64,000 nt of DNA from G963662605 sp963667005 (lineage in GTDB: Bacteria > Bacteroidota > Ignavibacteria > Ignavibacteriales > Ignavibacteriaceae), in assembly GCA_963667005.1 (NCBI GenBank), contig OY762937.1:930001-994000 (forward strand). Reading direction: 5' to 3'. Position 1 is the first letter of the stretch. Each line of letters begins with the position of its first letter. Position numbers and translations under genes: made by a program. This document shows positions 10,186 through 18,095 of this stretch, piece after piece. Under the pieces are notes generated by a model. It worked only from the letters and a program-made list of their open reading frames with translations, was not told the DNA's origin and made no database searches.

Positions 10186-10282
10186 TTCTTTGCATTGCCA
10201 TTGTTAGGAATGCACTCCCCGTTTTCTTAAATTTCCTCATTGTTTATTGCAGTTCATGCAGCTAAAAATTTGAAAGGATATT

Positions 10283-11656
10283 ATGAAAACGATCATCGAG
10301 CCTTTTAAAATCAAATCGGTCGAACCCATCTATTTTACCACGAAAGAAAAACGCGAACAAATACTTGCTGATGCAGGATATAATCCGTTTCTGATTCATG
10401 CAGATGATGTCATGATTGATCTGCTGACCGACAGCGGTACCTCCGCGATGAGCGCGCAGCAATGGGGCGGCATTATGCAGGGTGATGAATCCTATGCCGG
10501 TTCAAAAAGCTTTTACCGCTTCGAGAGCATTGTCAGAAAAATAACGGGACTGAAGAATGTTATTCCTACTCATCAGGGACGTGCCGCGGAAAAAATACTT
10601 TTCTCTGTCGCCGCCGGTGCGGGTAAATTCATTCCCAACAATACGCACTTTGATACCACACGTGCGAATGTTGAATTCACCGGAGCCGAAGCGGTTGACC
10701 TGTTGAATGAGATTGGGAAGCATCCCGAAATCAAAGCTGATTTTAAAGGCAACATGGATATTGAAGCGCTTGATGCCTTCATTAAGAAAACGGGAGTCGA
10801 AAACATACCGCTCGTTATGATAACAGTGACGAATAACTCAGGCGGCGGCCAGCCCGTATCCATGCAGAACATACGTGAGACTAAAGCAGTCTGTAAAAAA
10901 TACGGCATCCCGCTTTTTATTGACGCGTGCCGCTTCGCGGAGAATGCTTACTTTATTAAAATGCGCGAACCGGGTTACCGGGATACAGACTTACTTTCCA
11001 TTGCGCAGGAAATGTTTTCCTATGCCGATGGTGCAACAATGAGTGCGAAGAAAGATGCACTGGTGAATATCGGTGGATTCCTTGCAATGAATGACGACGC
11101 TCTTGCCATGCAATGCCGTAACCTGCTTATTGTAACAGAGGGATTCCCGACATATGGCGGACTTGCTGGCCGCGATCTTGAGGCAATGGCAATCGGACTT
11201 GAGGAAATCCTTGACGAACATTACCTGCATTACCGCATCCGGAGCGTAGCATATCTTGGTGAAAAGATAACGAAGATGGGCGTTCCGATCATTGAACCTC
11301 CCGGAGGACACGCGATATATCTCGATGCAAAACGATTCTTACCCAACATTCCGCCGGAACAGTATCCGGGACAAAGCATTGTCTGCGGATTATACCTTGA
11401 AGGCGGCATACGCAGCGTTGAAATCGGCAGCGTGATGTTCGGTAAATACGGCAAGGACGGAAAATTCATTCCGCCGCCGATGGAACTTGTGCGTCTCGCT
11501 ATTCCACGCCGCGTATATACGCAAAGTCACATTGATTATGTTGTTGAAGTCGTGCTGGAAGTATTTGCAAAACGCAAAGAACTGCCGGGCTACAAAATTG
11601 TCTACGAAGCTCCGATGCTGCGGCACTTCACCGCCCGCTTCGAAATGCTGCAATAG
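10283..11656 (+). CDS. tnaA: Tryptophanase (tryptophan indole-lyase)
   Basis: A PLP enzyme of 457 residues that cleaves L-tryptophan to indole, pyruvate and ammonia. The PLP lysine is K257 in MSAKKDALVNIGG. The closely related tyrosine phenol-lyase must be excluded, and three positions do so. Asp124 (HFDTTR) is Thr in the phenol-lyase and Asp in tryptophanase. Ile381 (SVEIGS) replaces the phenol-binding Arg. His448 (LRHFTARF) is the tryptophanase His rather than Phe. A GAAAGGA site precedes the ATG. No tnaC-like leader peptide with a Trp codon is visible, so control must differ from E. coli. The gene stands alone between inverted palindromic repeats (10142 and 11673) and has its own terminator. 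Residue roles are known from the family. Confidence 0.93.
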   Translation: MKTIIEPFKIKSVEPIYFTTKEKREQILADAGYNPFLIHADDVMIDLLTDSGTSAMSAQQWGGIMQGDESYAGSKSFYRFESIVRKITGLKNVIPTHQGRAAEKILFSVAAGAGKFIPNNTHFDTTRANVEFTGAEAVDLLNEIGKHPEIKADFKGNMDIEALDAFIKKTGVENIPLVMITVTNNSGGGQPVSMQNIRETKAVCKKYGIPLFIDACRFAENAYFIKMREPGYRDTDLLSIAQEMFSYADGATMSAKKDALVNIGGFLAMNDDALAMQCRNLLIVTEGFPTYGGLAGRDLEAMAIGLEEILDEHYLHYRIRSVAYLGEKITKMGVPIIEPPGGHAIYLDAKRFLPNIPPEQYPGQSIVCGLYLEGGIRSVEIGSVMFGKYGKDGKFIPPPMELVRLAIPRRVYTQSHIDYVVEVVLEVFAKRKELPGYKIVYEAPMLRHFTARFEMLQ

Positions 11657-11672
11657 CTTCAATAGACCGCGG

Positions 11673-11708
11673 ACCCGCCCGACCGCTGACGCAGTCATGC
11701 GGGCGGGT
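11673..11708. repeat. GC-rich palindromic repeat downstream of tryptophanase
   Basis: The arms ACCCGCCCG and its near-complement GGGCGGGT enclose GCTGACGCAGTCATGC. Its reverse complement carries the same GACTGCGTCAGC core as the element at 10142-10167. The two copies therefore bracket tnaA in inverted orientation. Confidence 0.7.
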
Positions 11709-11737
11709 GACACGGATTTTCACGGATATTTTTATAT

Positions 11738-11766
11738 GGGATGTCTCATAGGGCATCCCCTTTTTA
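11738..11766 (+). terminator. Rho-independent terminator of tnaA
   Basis: The stem GGGATG (11738-11743) and CATCCC (11754-11759) encloses a ten-base loop and is followed by CTTTTT. It lies 82 bases after the tnaA stop, the only upstream plus-strand gene. Confidence 0.65.
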
Positions 11767-11933
11767 TTAAAATATACTTTGCGTCTTAGCGCCTTTACGT
11801 GAACTTCTGGTTGCCTTTTTGCCGCAAAAAATGTAATATACACCCTGTGATTATATCCTCTCATACCAACCCATGCACCGAGGGGCGAACGATGTGTTTG
11901 ACTCAAATTGTTAATGCCTTTAAATAAAACTCT

Positions 11934-12137
11934 ATGAGCATAATGTTAACAATTCAAACTATATTATTGACTCTTGCCACCTTCTATCTTGTTTTTGTTT
12001 TGCGAAAATCTCTGTTGCATCTTGATGCTCACGGATTTTACCGGTTCTTTGTGTTTGAGTGCACGATGGCGTGCGTTGTGGTGAATTTGCCGTATTGGTT
12101 TTGTAATCCGTTTTCTCTTGTGCGGCTTTGTTGTTAG
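11934..12137 (+). pseudogene. Remnant of a membrane methyltransferase-like gene (N-terminal fragment)
   Basis: This 67-residue frame begins with a hydrophobic helix (TIQTILLTLATFYLVFVL). It then shows HGFYRFFVFE and VVNLPYWFCNPFS, which resembles the first part of isoprenylcysteine-methyltransferase-type integral membrane proteins of about 190-240 residues. After NPFS the match ends in VRLCC and a stop, and the downstream DNA shows no continuation in any frame. There is no Shine-Dalgarno before the ATG. It is best read as a decayed 5' fragment. The remaining DNA from 11767 to 12280 shows no other gene. Confidence 0.5.
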
Positions 12138-12280
12138 GCAAAAACTTTTTATATTAAAACTCACATCATCAAAAGTAAACACTCTGTATTAGTATAGGCG
12201 ATTTCCACGCCGCTTATGTGTGCCTGCACATACAGAGAAATGAATATTATGAATATGGTAAGTAATGAAGGATGTAGTTG

Positions 12281-12676
12281 ATGAAAACGTTGCTATTTGT
12301 TGTCGTTGTGCATGTGTTATCGGGAATCAGTGTGTTTGGACAAACATCATACAGTTGTCATTATCGTGAATACTGTAATTGGAATCCGGACAGTGGAGCA
12401 TTTGAAAATTGTGAAGGATATAGTGAGCCGTCTTTGTTTGTGATGAATCAAGCCGAGACAATGTTTACGCACACCACGGAAACAATTTCGTCGGCGTATT
12501 ATGTGACAAAAAAAGAACATGATACGGTAAACGATGTGTGGGTTTATAATGTAACAAGCGATATCGGCGCTAAATACGTTTACATTTTCGACCCGAAGAA
12601 TAAGGAAATCCGGGCTGTTATAGAGAATAACGGGGAAACAACGCTGCTGCGGTTTTACGTTAAGGCGATTTTTTAA
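12281..12676 (+). CDS. Small secreted protein of unknown function
   Basis: The product is 131 residues. The ATG at 12281 is chosen over the TTG just before it because AAGGATG lies about eight bases upstream. Residues 1-21 form a signal peptide ending in SVFGQ. The mature protein has three cysteines near its N-terminus (SCHYREYCNW and ENCEGY), then a soluble beta-rich region. No family is recognised. It sits alone between the gene remnant and another small secreted protein on the same strand. Confidence 0.7.
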   Translation: MKTLLFVVVVHVLSGISVFGQTSYSCHYREYCNWNPDSGAFENCEGYSEPSLFVMNQAETMFTHTTETISSAYYVTKKEHDTVNDVWVYNVTSDIGAKYVYIFDPKNKEIRAVIENNGETTLLRFYVKAIF

Positions 12677-12794
12677 ATGCCGTAAAGTCTGATTTGTCCG
12701 GCGGGCGTATGAGGCCGCGGTATGCATTTTGCTTCCTGTTTTCGGGAGACTAATTATCGTTGAAGATTATACAATTGATACCGGAAGGACAAAT

Positions 12795-13307
12795 ATGAAG
12801 TTCGTTGTTTTTACTATCACCCTTATTGCCTGTTTGGGATTTTCCATGCCCGCCCAGCAGACTTCATTTCAGGATTCTCTACTCGACCATATGACGGGCG
12901 AGTGGACGCTTGCGGGAACGATTGACGGACAGCAAACGACGCATGATGTGTCCGTATCGTGGATATTGCAGCATCAGTATTTGCAGATAAAGGAGATCTC
13001 GCGCGAAAAAGACAGTACGGGTAAAGCGCTATATGAGGCACTTGTTTTTATCGGCAGTGACGGCAAAGCAAATACGTATAGCTGTCTGTGGCTTGATGTC
13101 ACCGGCGGCGGCGGACTTAAGAATGACGTATTCGGACATGCTGAGCGCAAGGGGGATACGATACCGTTTTTGTTTGTCATGGGCAAGATTCTGTTCCACA
13201 CGGCTTTTGCCTATAATGCCGCAAGCGATTCGTGGCAGTGGACTATGGATGCCGAAGACAACGGCACCTTCCAGCCCTTCGCGCGCATGACCATGACAAG
13301 AAGATAA
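12795..13307 (+). CDS. Secreted DUF1579-like (lipocalin-like) protein
   Basis: A 170-residue product from the ATG at 12795, which has GGAAGGAC five to twelve bases upstream; longer in-frame starts lack such a site. Residues 1-20 form a signal peptide (FSMPAQQ). HMTGEWTLAGTIDGQQTTHDV at the start of the mature part, with later IKEISRE and WQWTMDAEDNGTFQPFARM, is like the small beta-barrel proteins grouped as DUF1579 or lipocalin-like, which often bind small ligands. Ligand and role are unknown. The first copy of a hairpin-rich repeat starts four bases after its stop. Confidence 0.75.
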   Translation: MKFVVFTITLIACLGFSMPAQQTSFQDSLLDHMTGEWTLAGTIDGQQTTHDVSVSWILQHQYLQIKEISREKDSTGKALYEALVFIGSDGKANTYSCLWLDVTGGGGLKNDVFGHAERKGDTIPFLFVMGKILFHTAFAYNAASDSWQWTMDAEDNGTFQPFARMTMTRR

Positions 13308-13310
13308 TAA

Positions 13311-13412
13311 TCTGGTTCGCCCCCGTTCGGGGACGGTGGTGATGTGGTGCGTTCTCCACGGGTTTCACCCGTGGTTATCTCTGTCGCTCTCCCGCGGAGA
13401 GCGGCTACGATT
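13311..13412. repeat. Hairpin-rich REP-like repeat, direct copy 1, upstream of the transposase
   Basis: About 100 bases with three successive hairpins: CCCCGTTCGGGG at 13321-13332, CCACGGGT-TTC-ACCCGTGG at 13356-13374 followed by TTATCTCTG, and GCTCTCC-CGC-GGAGAGC near 13386-13402. Nearly the same string, in the same orientation, stands at 14083-14183 on the other side of the transposase gene. Confidence 0.85.
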
Positions 13413-13528
13413 GTTTGTTAATTAAACAGTTATTGCGTATCTATGGTGCACTGAATGGATGCATCTTTTATTTGTCGTATTGAAACTTGTTAAAAAAGGC
13501 ATCAGGTTGCGAATATAAATATTTATGT

Positions 13529-13620
13529 GGAAATCAATCCCGAAGGGATTAAATAGAGATAACCGTGGGTGCAACCCACGGGAGACAACACAAACACATA
13601 ACATCCCTGAAGGGGATGAA
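13529..13620. repeat. REP-like repeat in opposite orientation, just upstream of the transposase
   Basis: Three hairpins follow one another: AATCCC-GAA-GGGATT (13536-13550), CCGTGGGT-GCA-ACCCACGG (13563-13581) preceded by GAGATAA, and CATCCCTGAAGGGGATG (13602-13618). The GAGATAACCGTGGG block is the reverse complement of the CCCACGGTTATCTC block in the two direct copies, so this element points the other way. It ends 16 bases before the transposase ATG. Confidence 0.85.
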
Positions 13621-13635
13621 CAGGGGGGGAGAAAA

Positions 13636-14082
13636 ATGTCAAGCTACCGCCAGATACTATATCATATAGTATTCCGCACCAAAGACAGCGCAAAATCATT
13701 ATCGCCGCAACATATCAGGTACCTCTTTGCATATATCAATGGAATAGTAAAAGCAAAGCACTGCGTACTTCACCGAATCAATGGTGTGGATGATCATATA
13801 CACATGTTGTCTGATTTACATCCAAGTATAGCCTTGGCTGACTATGTGAAAGATATTAAAATAAGCACATCCATCTGGTTGAAACAACACGGAGGATTTC
13901 CTTTGTTCGATGGCTGGGCGGAAGGGTATGCGGCACTGACATACAGTTGGAGAGATAGAGATATGATAAAAAGATACATTATAAATCAACAGGAGCATCA
14001 TAGACAAACCTCTTTCACTGATGAGCTGCGCAAACTGCTCGAAGAGCATGGGGTGAAAATTGATGCAAGATACTTTCCTTAA
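13636..14082 (+). CDS. Y1 (HUH) transposase, IS200/IS605 or REP-associated type
   Basis: A 148-residue single-strand DNA transposase of the Y1 superfamily. The HUH metal motif is His54-Ile-His56 (GVDDHIHML), and the nucleophilic tyrosine is most likely Tyr114 in KRYIINQQEHH, with Gln118 as the usual third metal ligand. Length and motif order fit complete family members (about 140-155 residues), so it may be active. The start is the ATG at 13636 behind GGGGGGAG; the 37 extra codons upstream lie inside a repeat and are not coding. It is wrapped by hairpin repeats at 13311, 13529 and 14083, which these enzymes recognise as single-stranded hairpins. Whether it is a stand-alone IS200-type element or a domesticated REP transposase cannot be decided from one copy. 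Confidence 0.92.
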   Translation: MSSYRQILYHIVFRTKDSAKSLSPQHIRYLFAYINGIVKAKHCVLHRINGVDDHIHMLSDLHPSIALADYVKDIKISTSIWLKQHGGFPLFDGWAEGYAALTYSWRDRDMIKRYIINQQEHHRQTSFTDELRKLLEEHGVKIDARYFP

Positions 14083-14183
14083 TTGGTTCGTCCCCGTTCG
14101 GGGACGATGCTGGTGTAGTCCTGTCTCCGTGGGCTTCGCCCACGGTTATCTCTGTTGCTCTCCTGCGGAGAGCACATACGATG
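14083..14183. repeat. Hairpin-rich REP-like repeat, direct copy 2, downstream of the transposase
   Basis: Same order as copy 1: CCCCGTTCGGGG at 14092-14103, CCGTGGGCTTCGCCCACGG at 14127-14145 followed by TTATCTCTG, then GCTCTCC-TGC-GGAGAGC at about 14157-14173. Compensatory changes keep the stems paired relative to copy 1, which suggests selection for the fold. Confidence 0.85.
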
Positions 14184-14238
14184 CGCATTTCCATGATTTT
14201 CTTCGTAACTTTGCGAAAGTATAAATAAGGATTTTCGC

Positions 14239-15582
14239 TTGGATTGGATTAAGCTTCTTTCGGATCAGAGACTTGGTAAAGTAGAACACGGAAGTGTAAA
14301 TACTAACCGTACGTTTTATCAGGTTGATTACGACCGCATCGTCTTTTCATCCGCATTCCGCCGTTTGCAGGATAAGACACAGGTATTTCCGCTCGCACAG
14401 AGTGATTACGTCCGTACCCGTCTGACGCACAGTATGGAGGTTTCATGTATTGCCCGCACACTCGGTATTAAAGTCGGTTCAAAGCTTCTTAAAAAACATC
14501 CCAAGCTAAATATTCATCCGAGCGACATAGGAACTATACTCGCTACTGCTGCACTTGCACACGATCTCGGCAATCCGCCGTTCGGTCATTCAGGAGAGGA
14601 TGCTATTCGCCACTGGTTCAGACACTCTGATGTCGCCAACCGGATTAAAGGCGATTTGTCCCTCAAAGAACTCAGCGACATAAATCATTACGAAGGTAAC
14701 GCGCAGGGCTTCCGTTTGTTATCACGACTTGAGATGCCGGAAAACAAAGGCGGCATGCAGTTGACGTACGCGACACTCGCGTCTTTTGTAAAATATCCCG
14801 TTGAAGCTTCGCTGTTGAAATCGAGTGACTCCATCTGCATGAAGAAATTTAATTTCTTTCAATCGGAGAAAGAATTATTCCGTGAAGTAGCCGAAGGTGT
14901 CGGACTCATCCGTACAAGCAAGACAGATTATGCTTGGTGTCGTCATCCGCTCGCTTTCCTTGTCGAAGCCGCGGATGATATCTGTTACCGGATAGTAGAC
15001 TTTGAAGACGGATTCCGCCTCGGTTTAATCAGTTATGAAGAAATATCGCGTTTACTTTTGCAATTGATCGGTGATCCGAGGGTTAAGAAAACCGCTGCCG
15101 GTCTAAAAGAAAAAAGAAGCAAGGTAGAATATCTGCGCGCAAAGGCACTGAATAAATTGGTTGATGAAATAACTGTTGAATTTATTAAGCGGGAATCGCA
15201 ATTATTGCAGGGAAAATTCAATCAAAGCCTTATCTCGGTAATACCGTCTTATAAAACTCTGAAGAAGCTTAAAGAGCGGGCAATGCAGGATGTATACTCG
15301 GCACGCGCGGTGGTAGAAATTGAAGTTGCCGGATTTGAAGTCGCGAGCGGCTTGCTGGATCTTTTTGTTTCGAGTGCACTTGAATACACAGAGAAAAAAG
15401 ATAAGTGTTCCTCGAAAACACAAAAGATCATGGCGTTGATGCCTGGCGCAAAAAGGTTATTAGATGCCGCCTCAACATATGAAAAGCTTTTATTGATATT
15501 CGATTTCTTCTCTGGTATGACGGATTCCTACGCAGTTTCCCTATTTAAAAAGGTAACGGGAATTTCTCTGCCGCAAAGTTGA
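14239..15582 (+). CDS. dgt: dGTP triphosphohydrolase family HD protein
   Basis: A cytosolic HD-domain enzyme of 447 residues that would hydrolyse dGTP or other dNTPs to nucleoside and triphosphate. The start is TTG at 14239 with AAGG eight bases upstream. Motifs include FSSAFRRLQDKTQVFPL near residue 35, LTHSMEVSCIART (first metal His) and ALAHDLGNPPFGHSGE (the HD pair plus nucleotide-binding GHSGE). FLVEAADDICYRIVDFEDG carries the last metal Asp. The length matches family members of about 440-500 residues. It is probably monocistronic, lying between the repeat block and the PorZ-like gene. Exact dNTP preference and allosteric control are not readable here. Confidence 0.92.
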   Translation: MDWIKLLSDQRLGKVEHGSVNTNRTFYQVDYDRIVFSSAFRRLQDKTQVFPLAQSDYVRTRLTHSMEVSCIARTLGIKVGSKLLKKHPKLNIHPSDIGTILATAALAHDLGNPPFGHSGEDAIRHWFRHSDVANRIKGDLSLKELSDINHYEGNAQGFRLLSRLEMPENKGGMQLTYATLASFVKYPVEASLLKSSDSICMKKFNFFQSEKELFREVAEGVGLIRTSKTDYAWCRHPLAFLVEAADDICYRIVDFEDGFRLGLISYEEISRLLLQLIGDPRVKKTAAGLKEKRSKVEYLRAKALNKLVDEITVEFIKRESQLLQGKFNQSLISVIPSYKTLKKLKERAMQDVYSARAVVEIEVAGFEVASGLLDLFVSSALEYTEKKDKCSSKTQKIMALMPGAKRLLDAASTYEKLLLIFDFFSGMTDSYAVSLFKKVTGISLPQS

Positions 15583-15768
15583 GAAAGAGTGCCTGAATTA
15601 CAAACTATAAACCATAATGTGCACAAAGGCGGGGTGATTATGCGCCTGTCGGGCAGTGGCTGATAGGGTGCCGGCAATAGTTTAGGGCATATTTTTTGGT
15701 TTTTCAGCGACTTCTTTTTCAGTAAGTTAATATATTAAGCTAAAAAATTCTTATCCATAGAGGAAACA

Positions 15769-18039
15769 ATGCTTTTCTGGTTCAACAGACATACACTTCG
15801 GATATTTCTTATTATAACCGCTATATTCTTCACTATTCAACCGACACAAGCACAAGAACTATTTACCTGGAAAATCCATACCAATAAACAAGCCATACGT
15901 GATGCTTTTATGGTCGGTGATGTGATTTGGGAAGCAACAGACGGCGGAGTTGTCGCTTATAATACTAAAGATTCTTCGTTTCAGACATATACAAAAGCCG
16001 AAGGTTTGGCGGGAAGCTTTTTTACGGCTATTGCTCAAGATAACAAGGGTCGTATTTGGGTCGGCAGCGATGGTGGGATGATAGATGTCATTAATCCAAC
16101 GGATAATTCAGTCCATTCTATTTATGACATTTATTCTTCGAATTATGTTAATAAAACAATTAATAAGCTTATTGTTAAGGGGGATTCGGTTTTTGTCGCT
16201 ACGGATTTTGGCATTACTGTTATTCAAGCCTCAACATATAATAATCTCGATTCATATTTAAAATTAGGAACATCTTTTGCGGCAAACACCTCGGTGTCGA
16301 CGTGCGAGTATTTAAACGGACAGTTGTACGCGGCTACTGCCTCCGGTATCGCCGTGCAAAATGCCGGGGCTATAAATCCTGCGGCTCCGGAATCATGGAC
16401 CGACTACAATAGTAGTAACGGATTTTCCGCTTCAACTATTAATCAGCTGGCAGTATTTAAAAATACTATTATTGCCGCAACCAATAGTGGCTTATATCAG
16501 TTTACTTCGACCGGTCTGAATACCTCATTTATCCCGGAGCTTCAGTCTAATGCAATCAGCTCAATTTATGTAGCGGGTGATTCACTCTTTATATTAGCAG
16601 GAAATACTATCTTTTTATATTATAACAATGCCTCCGTTATTATAGATACCTTGTCTACCAGCGTTGTTTCAAAGATTGTCTCGACTGGTGCGGAATCATA
16701 TTTTTCTGGTATAAAAGGCCTCATTAAAGCGAACATTTCGGGAAACAGCGATTTTATGTACCCAAATGGCCCCTATGCAAATCAGTTTATATCCATTTCG
16801 GTTGATAGTAAAAGCGATGTCTGGTGTGCAAGCGGAAGAGATGTTACGGGGGTTGGAGTATATCATTATGATGGAATCACTTGGCAAAATATAAATAAAA
16901 CCTCTGTTCCGGCTCTTTCATCAAATTTTATATGCAATGTTTATTCAGGTACGGACGGTTATCAGTATTTAAATACATGGGGACAGGGATTTATGAAATA
17001 TAAATCTCCGTCAAATCTTCAAATATTTAATTACTACAACACTCCTCTTGTCGGGGTTGGCTCCCCGACGCCAAGCTACGTTGTTGTGAACGATACGAAA
17101 TTAGACAGTAAAGGAAATTTATGGGCACTGGTTCTTATCAGCGTTACTCCAACAATGATGGGGTGCTATACGCGGGATAGTGTATGGTATCCACTGTCAA
17201 ATTATGCCGATTCTAGTGTCTCGAATCAATATCAAAGCATGGTTATTGATAATAATGACACGAAATGGTTCAATACCCCCAGCGATTTGTACTTTATGAA
17301 TGAAAACGGGGCACTTGGAACACCCTCGAAGTATTCTTACGGAAGTCTTTCCGACAATGCTTCGATATCAGATAAGTCCATTACCTGCATGGTTCTTGAT
17401 AAGAGGGGTGAGCTGTGGGTTGGCACCAATCTCGGCGTCTACTCGTTGGCAGATCCATCACAGGTGCTGAGTTATAAGCCGTCAACGCTTACGCTGGATC
17501 AGAAATTCCCGCTGCGGCAGTATACCATCAACTGTATGGCGGTTGACGCGTTGAATAGAAAATGGATTGGTACAAGTCAAGGCTTGCTGCTTGTTTCTTC
17601 AGACGGAACAACGGTAATTAAATCATTCAACAGCACCAACAGTCCGCTTACAACGGATGCAGTTAGAACTATCGCGGTTGATGAAAAAACCGGTAAGGTG
17701 TATGTCGGACTTGATGCGGCACTGATGGAAATTACGACATATGCTCAAAAACCGGCAGATGATTATTCAGGCTTGTTCACCTATCCTGCGCCGTATGTTC
17801 TTTCGGCAACTTCATCACCGCTGACAATTGAGGGACTGATTAAAGATTCAGGGATTAAGATTATAGATATATCCGGAAATCTGATTCGTTCTATGGAAAC
17901 ACTTGGCGGCAACATCGCCCAATGGGACGGAAGAAATGATGCCGGGCAGCTCGTTAGTTCGGGTGTGTATATATTGGTTGCCTTCGATAAGGATGGCAAT
18001 AGTGTCGGGACAAAGAAGGTTGCAGTAATACGAAAATAG
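15769..18039 (+). CDS. porZ: PorZ-like T9SS component: two-component-regulator-type beta-propellers with C-terminal domain
   Basis: A 756-residue exported protein with a signal peptide at residues 1-31 (TQAQ). Repeats of the Reg_prop type follow, such as AIAQDNKGRIWVGSDGGMID, CMVLDKRGELWVGTNLGV and CMAVDALNRKWIGTSQGLLL, enough for two propellers. The last 85 residues read PYVLSATSSPLTIEGLIKDS, KIIDISGNLIRS and WDGRNDAGQLVSSGVYIL, a T9SS-type C-terminal domain. The layout and the first residues (WKIHTN...AFMVGDVIWEATDGGVVAYN) are like PorZ, the surface T9SS subunit that presents anionic LPS to the sortase PorU. PorU itself is not in this window. The PorZ identity is inferred from architecture; a general propeller protein is the alternative. 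Confidence 0.75.
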   Translation: MLFWFNRHTLRIFLIITAIFFTIQPTQAQELFTWKIHTNKQAIRDAFMVGDVIWEATDGGVVAYNTKDSSFQTYTKAEGLAGSFFTAIAQDNKGRIWVGSDGGMIDVINPTDNSVHSIYDIYSSNYVNKTINKLIVKGDSVFVATDFGITVIQASTYNNLDSYLKLGTSFAANTSVSTCEYLNGQLYAATASGIAVQNAGAINPAAPESWTDYNSSNGFSASTINQLAVFKNTIIAATNSGLYQFTSTGLNTSFIPELQSNAISSIYVAGDSLFILAGNTIFLYYNNASVIIDTLSTSVVSKIVSTGAESYFSGIKGLIKANISGNSDFMYPNGPYANQFISISVDSKSDVWCASGRDVTGVGVYHYDGITWQNINKTSVPALSSNFICNVYSGTDGYQYLNTWGQGFMKYKSPSNLQIFNYYNTPLVGVGSPTPSYVVVNDTKLDSKGNLWALVLISVTPTMMGCYTRDSVWYPLSNYADSSVSNQYQSMVIDNNDTKWFNTPSDLYFMNENGALGTPSKYSYGSLSDNASISDKSITCMVLDKRGELWVGTNLGVYSLADPSQVLSYKPSTLTLDQKFPLRQYTINCMAVDALNRKWIGTSQGLLLVSSDGTTVIKSFNSTNSPLTTDAVRTIAVDEKTGKVYVGLDAALMEITTYAQKPADDYSGLFTYPAPYVLSATSSPLTIEGLIKDSGIKIIDISGNLIRSMETLGGNIAQWDGRNDAGQLVSSGVYILVAFDKDGNSVGTKKVAVIRK

Positions 18040-18065
18040 ACTTTTGATATATATTGGAATTAAAA

Positions 18066-18095
18066 CAAAGGCGCCGTAAGGCGTCTTTGCATTTT
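18066..18095. terminator. Bidirectional rho-independent terminator
   Basis: CAAAGGCGCC, loop GTAA, GGCGTCTTTG gives ten base pairs with one G-T pair, followed by CATTTT and preceded by TTAAAA. It lies exactly between the convergent PorZ-like gene and the O-antigen ligase gene, so it can serve both. Confidence 0.8.

Noticed and set aside
10169..10282. tnaC-like leader peptide for tryptophanase
   Set aside because: No short frame with the W-N12-P arrangement and start signal was found in the leader.
10283..11656. Tyrosine phenol-lyase
   Set aside because: The three discriminating positions (Asp124, Ile381, His448) are those of tryptophanase; Arg381 of the phenol-lyase is absent.
13311..13340. 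GGTTCGCCCCC resembling a tRNA T-arm
   Set aside because: No acceptor stem, anticodon arm or CCA context around it; the segment is part of a three-hairpin repeat present twice.
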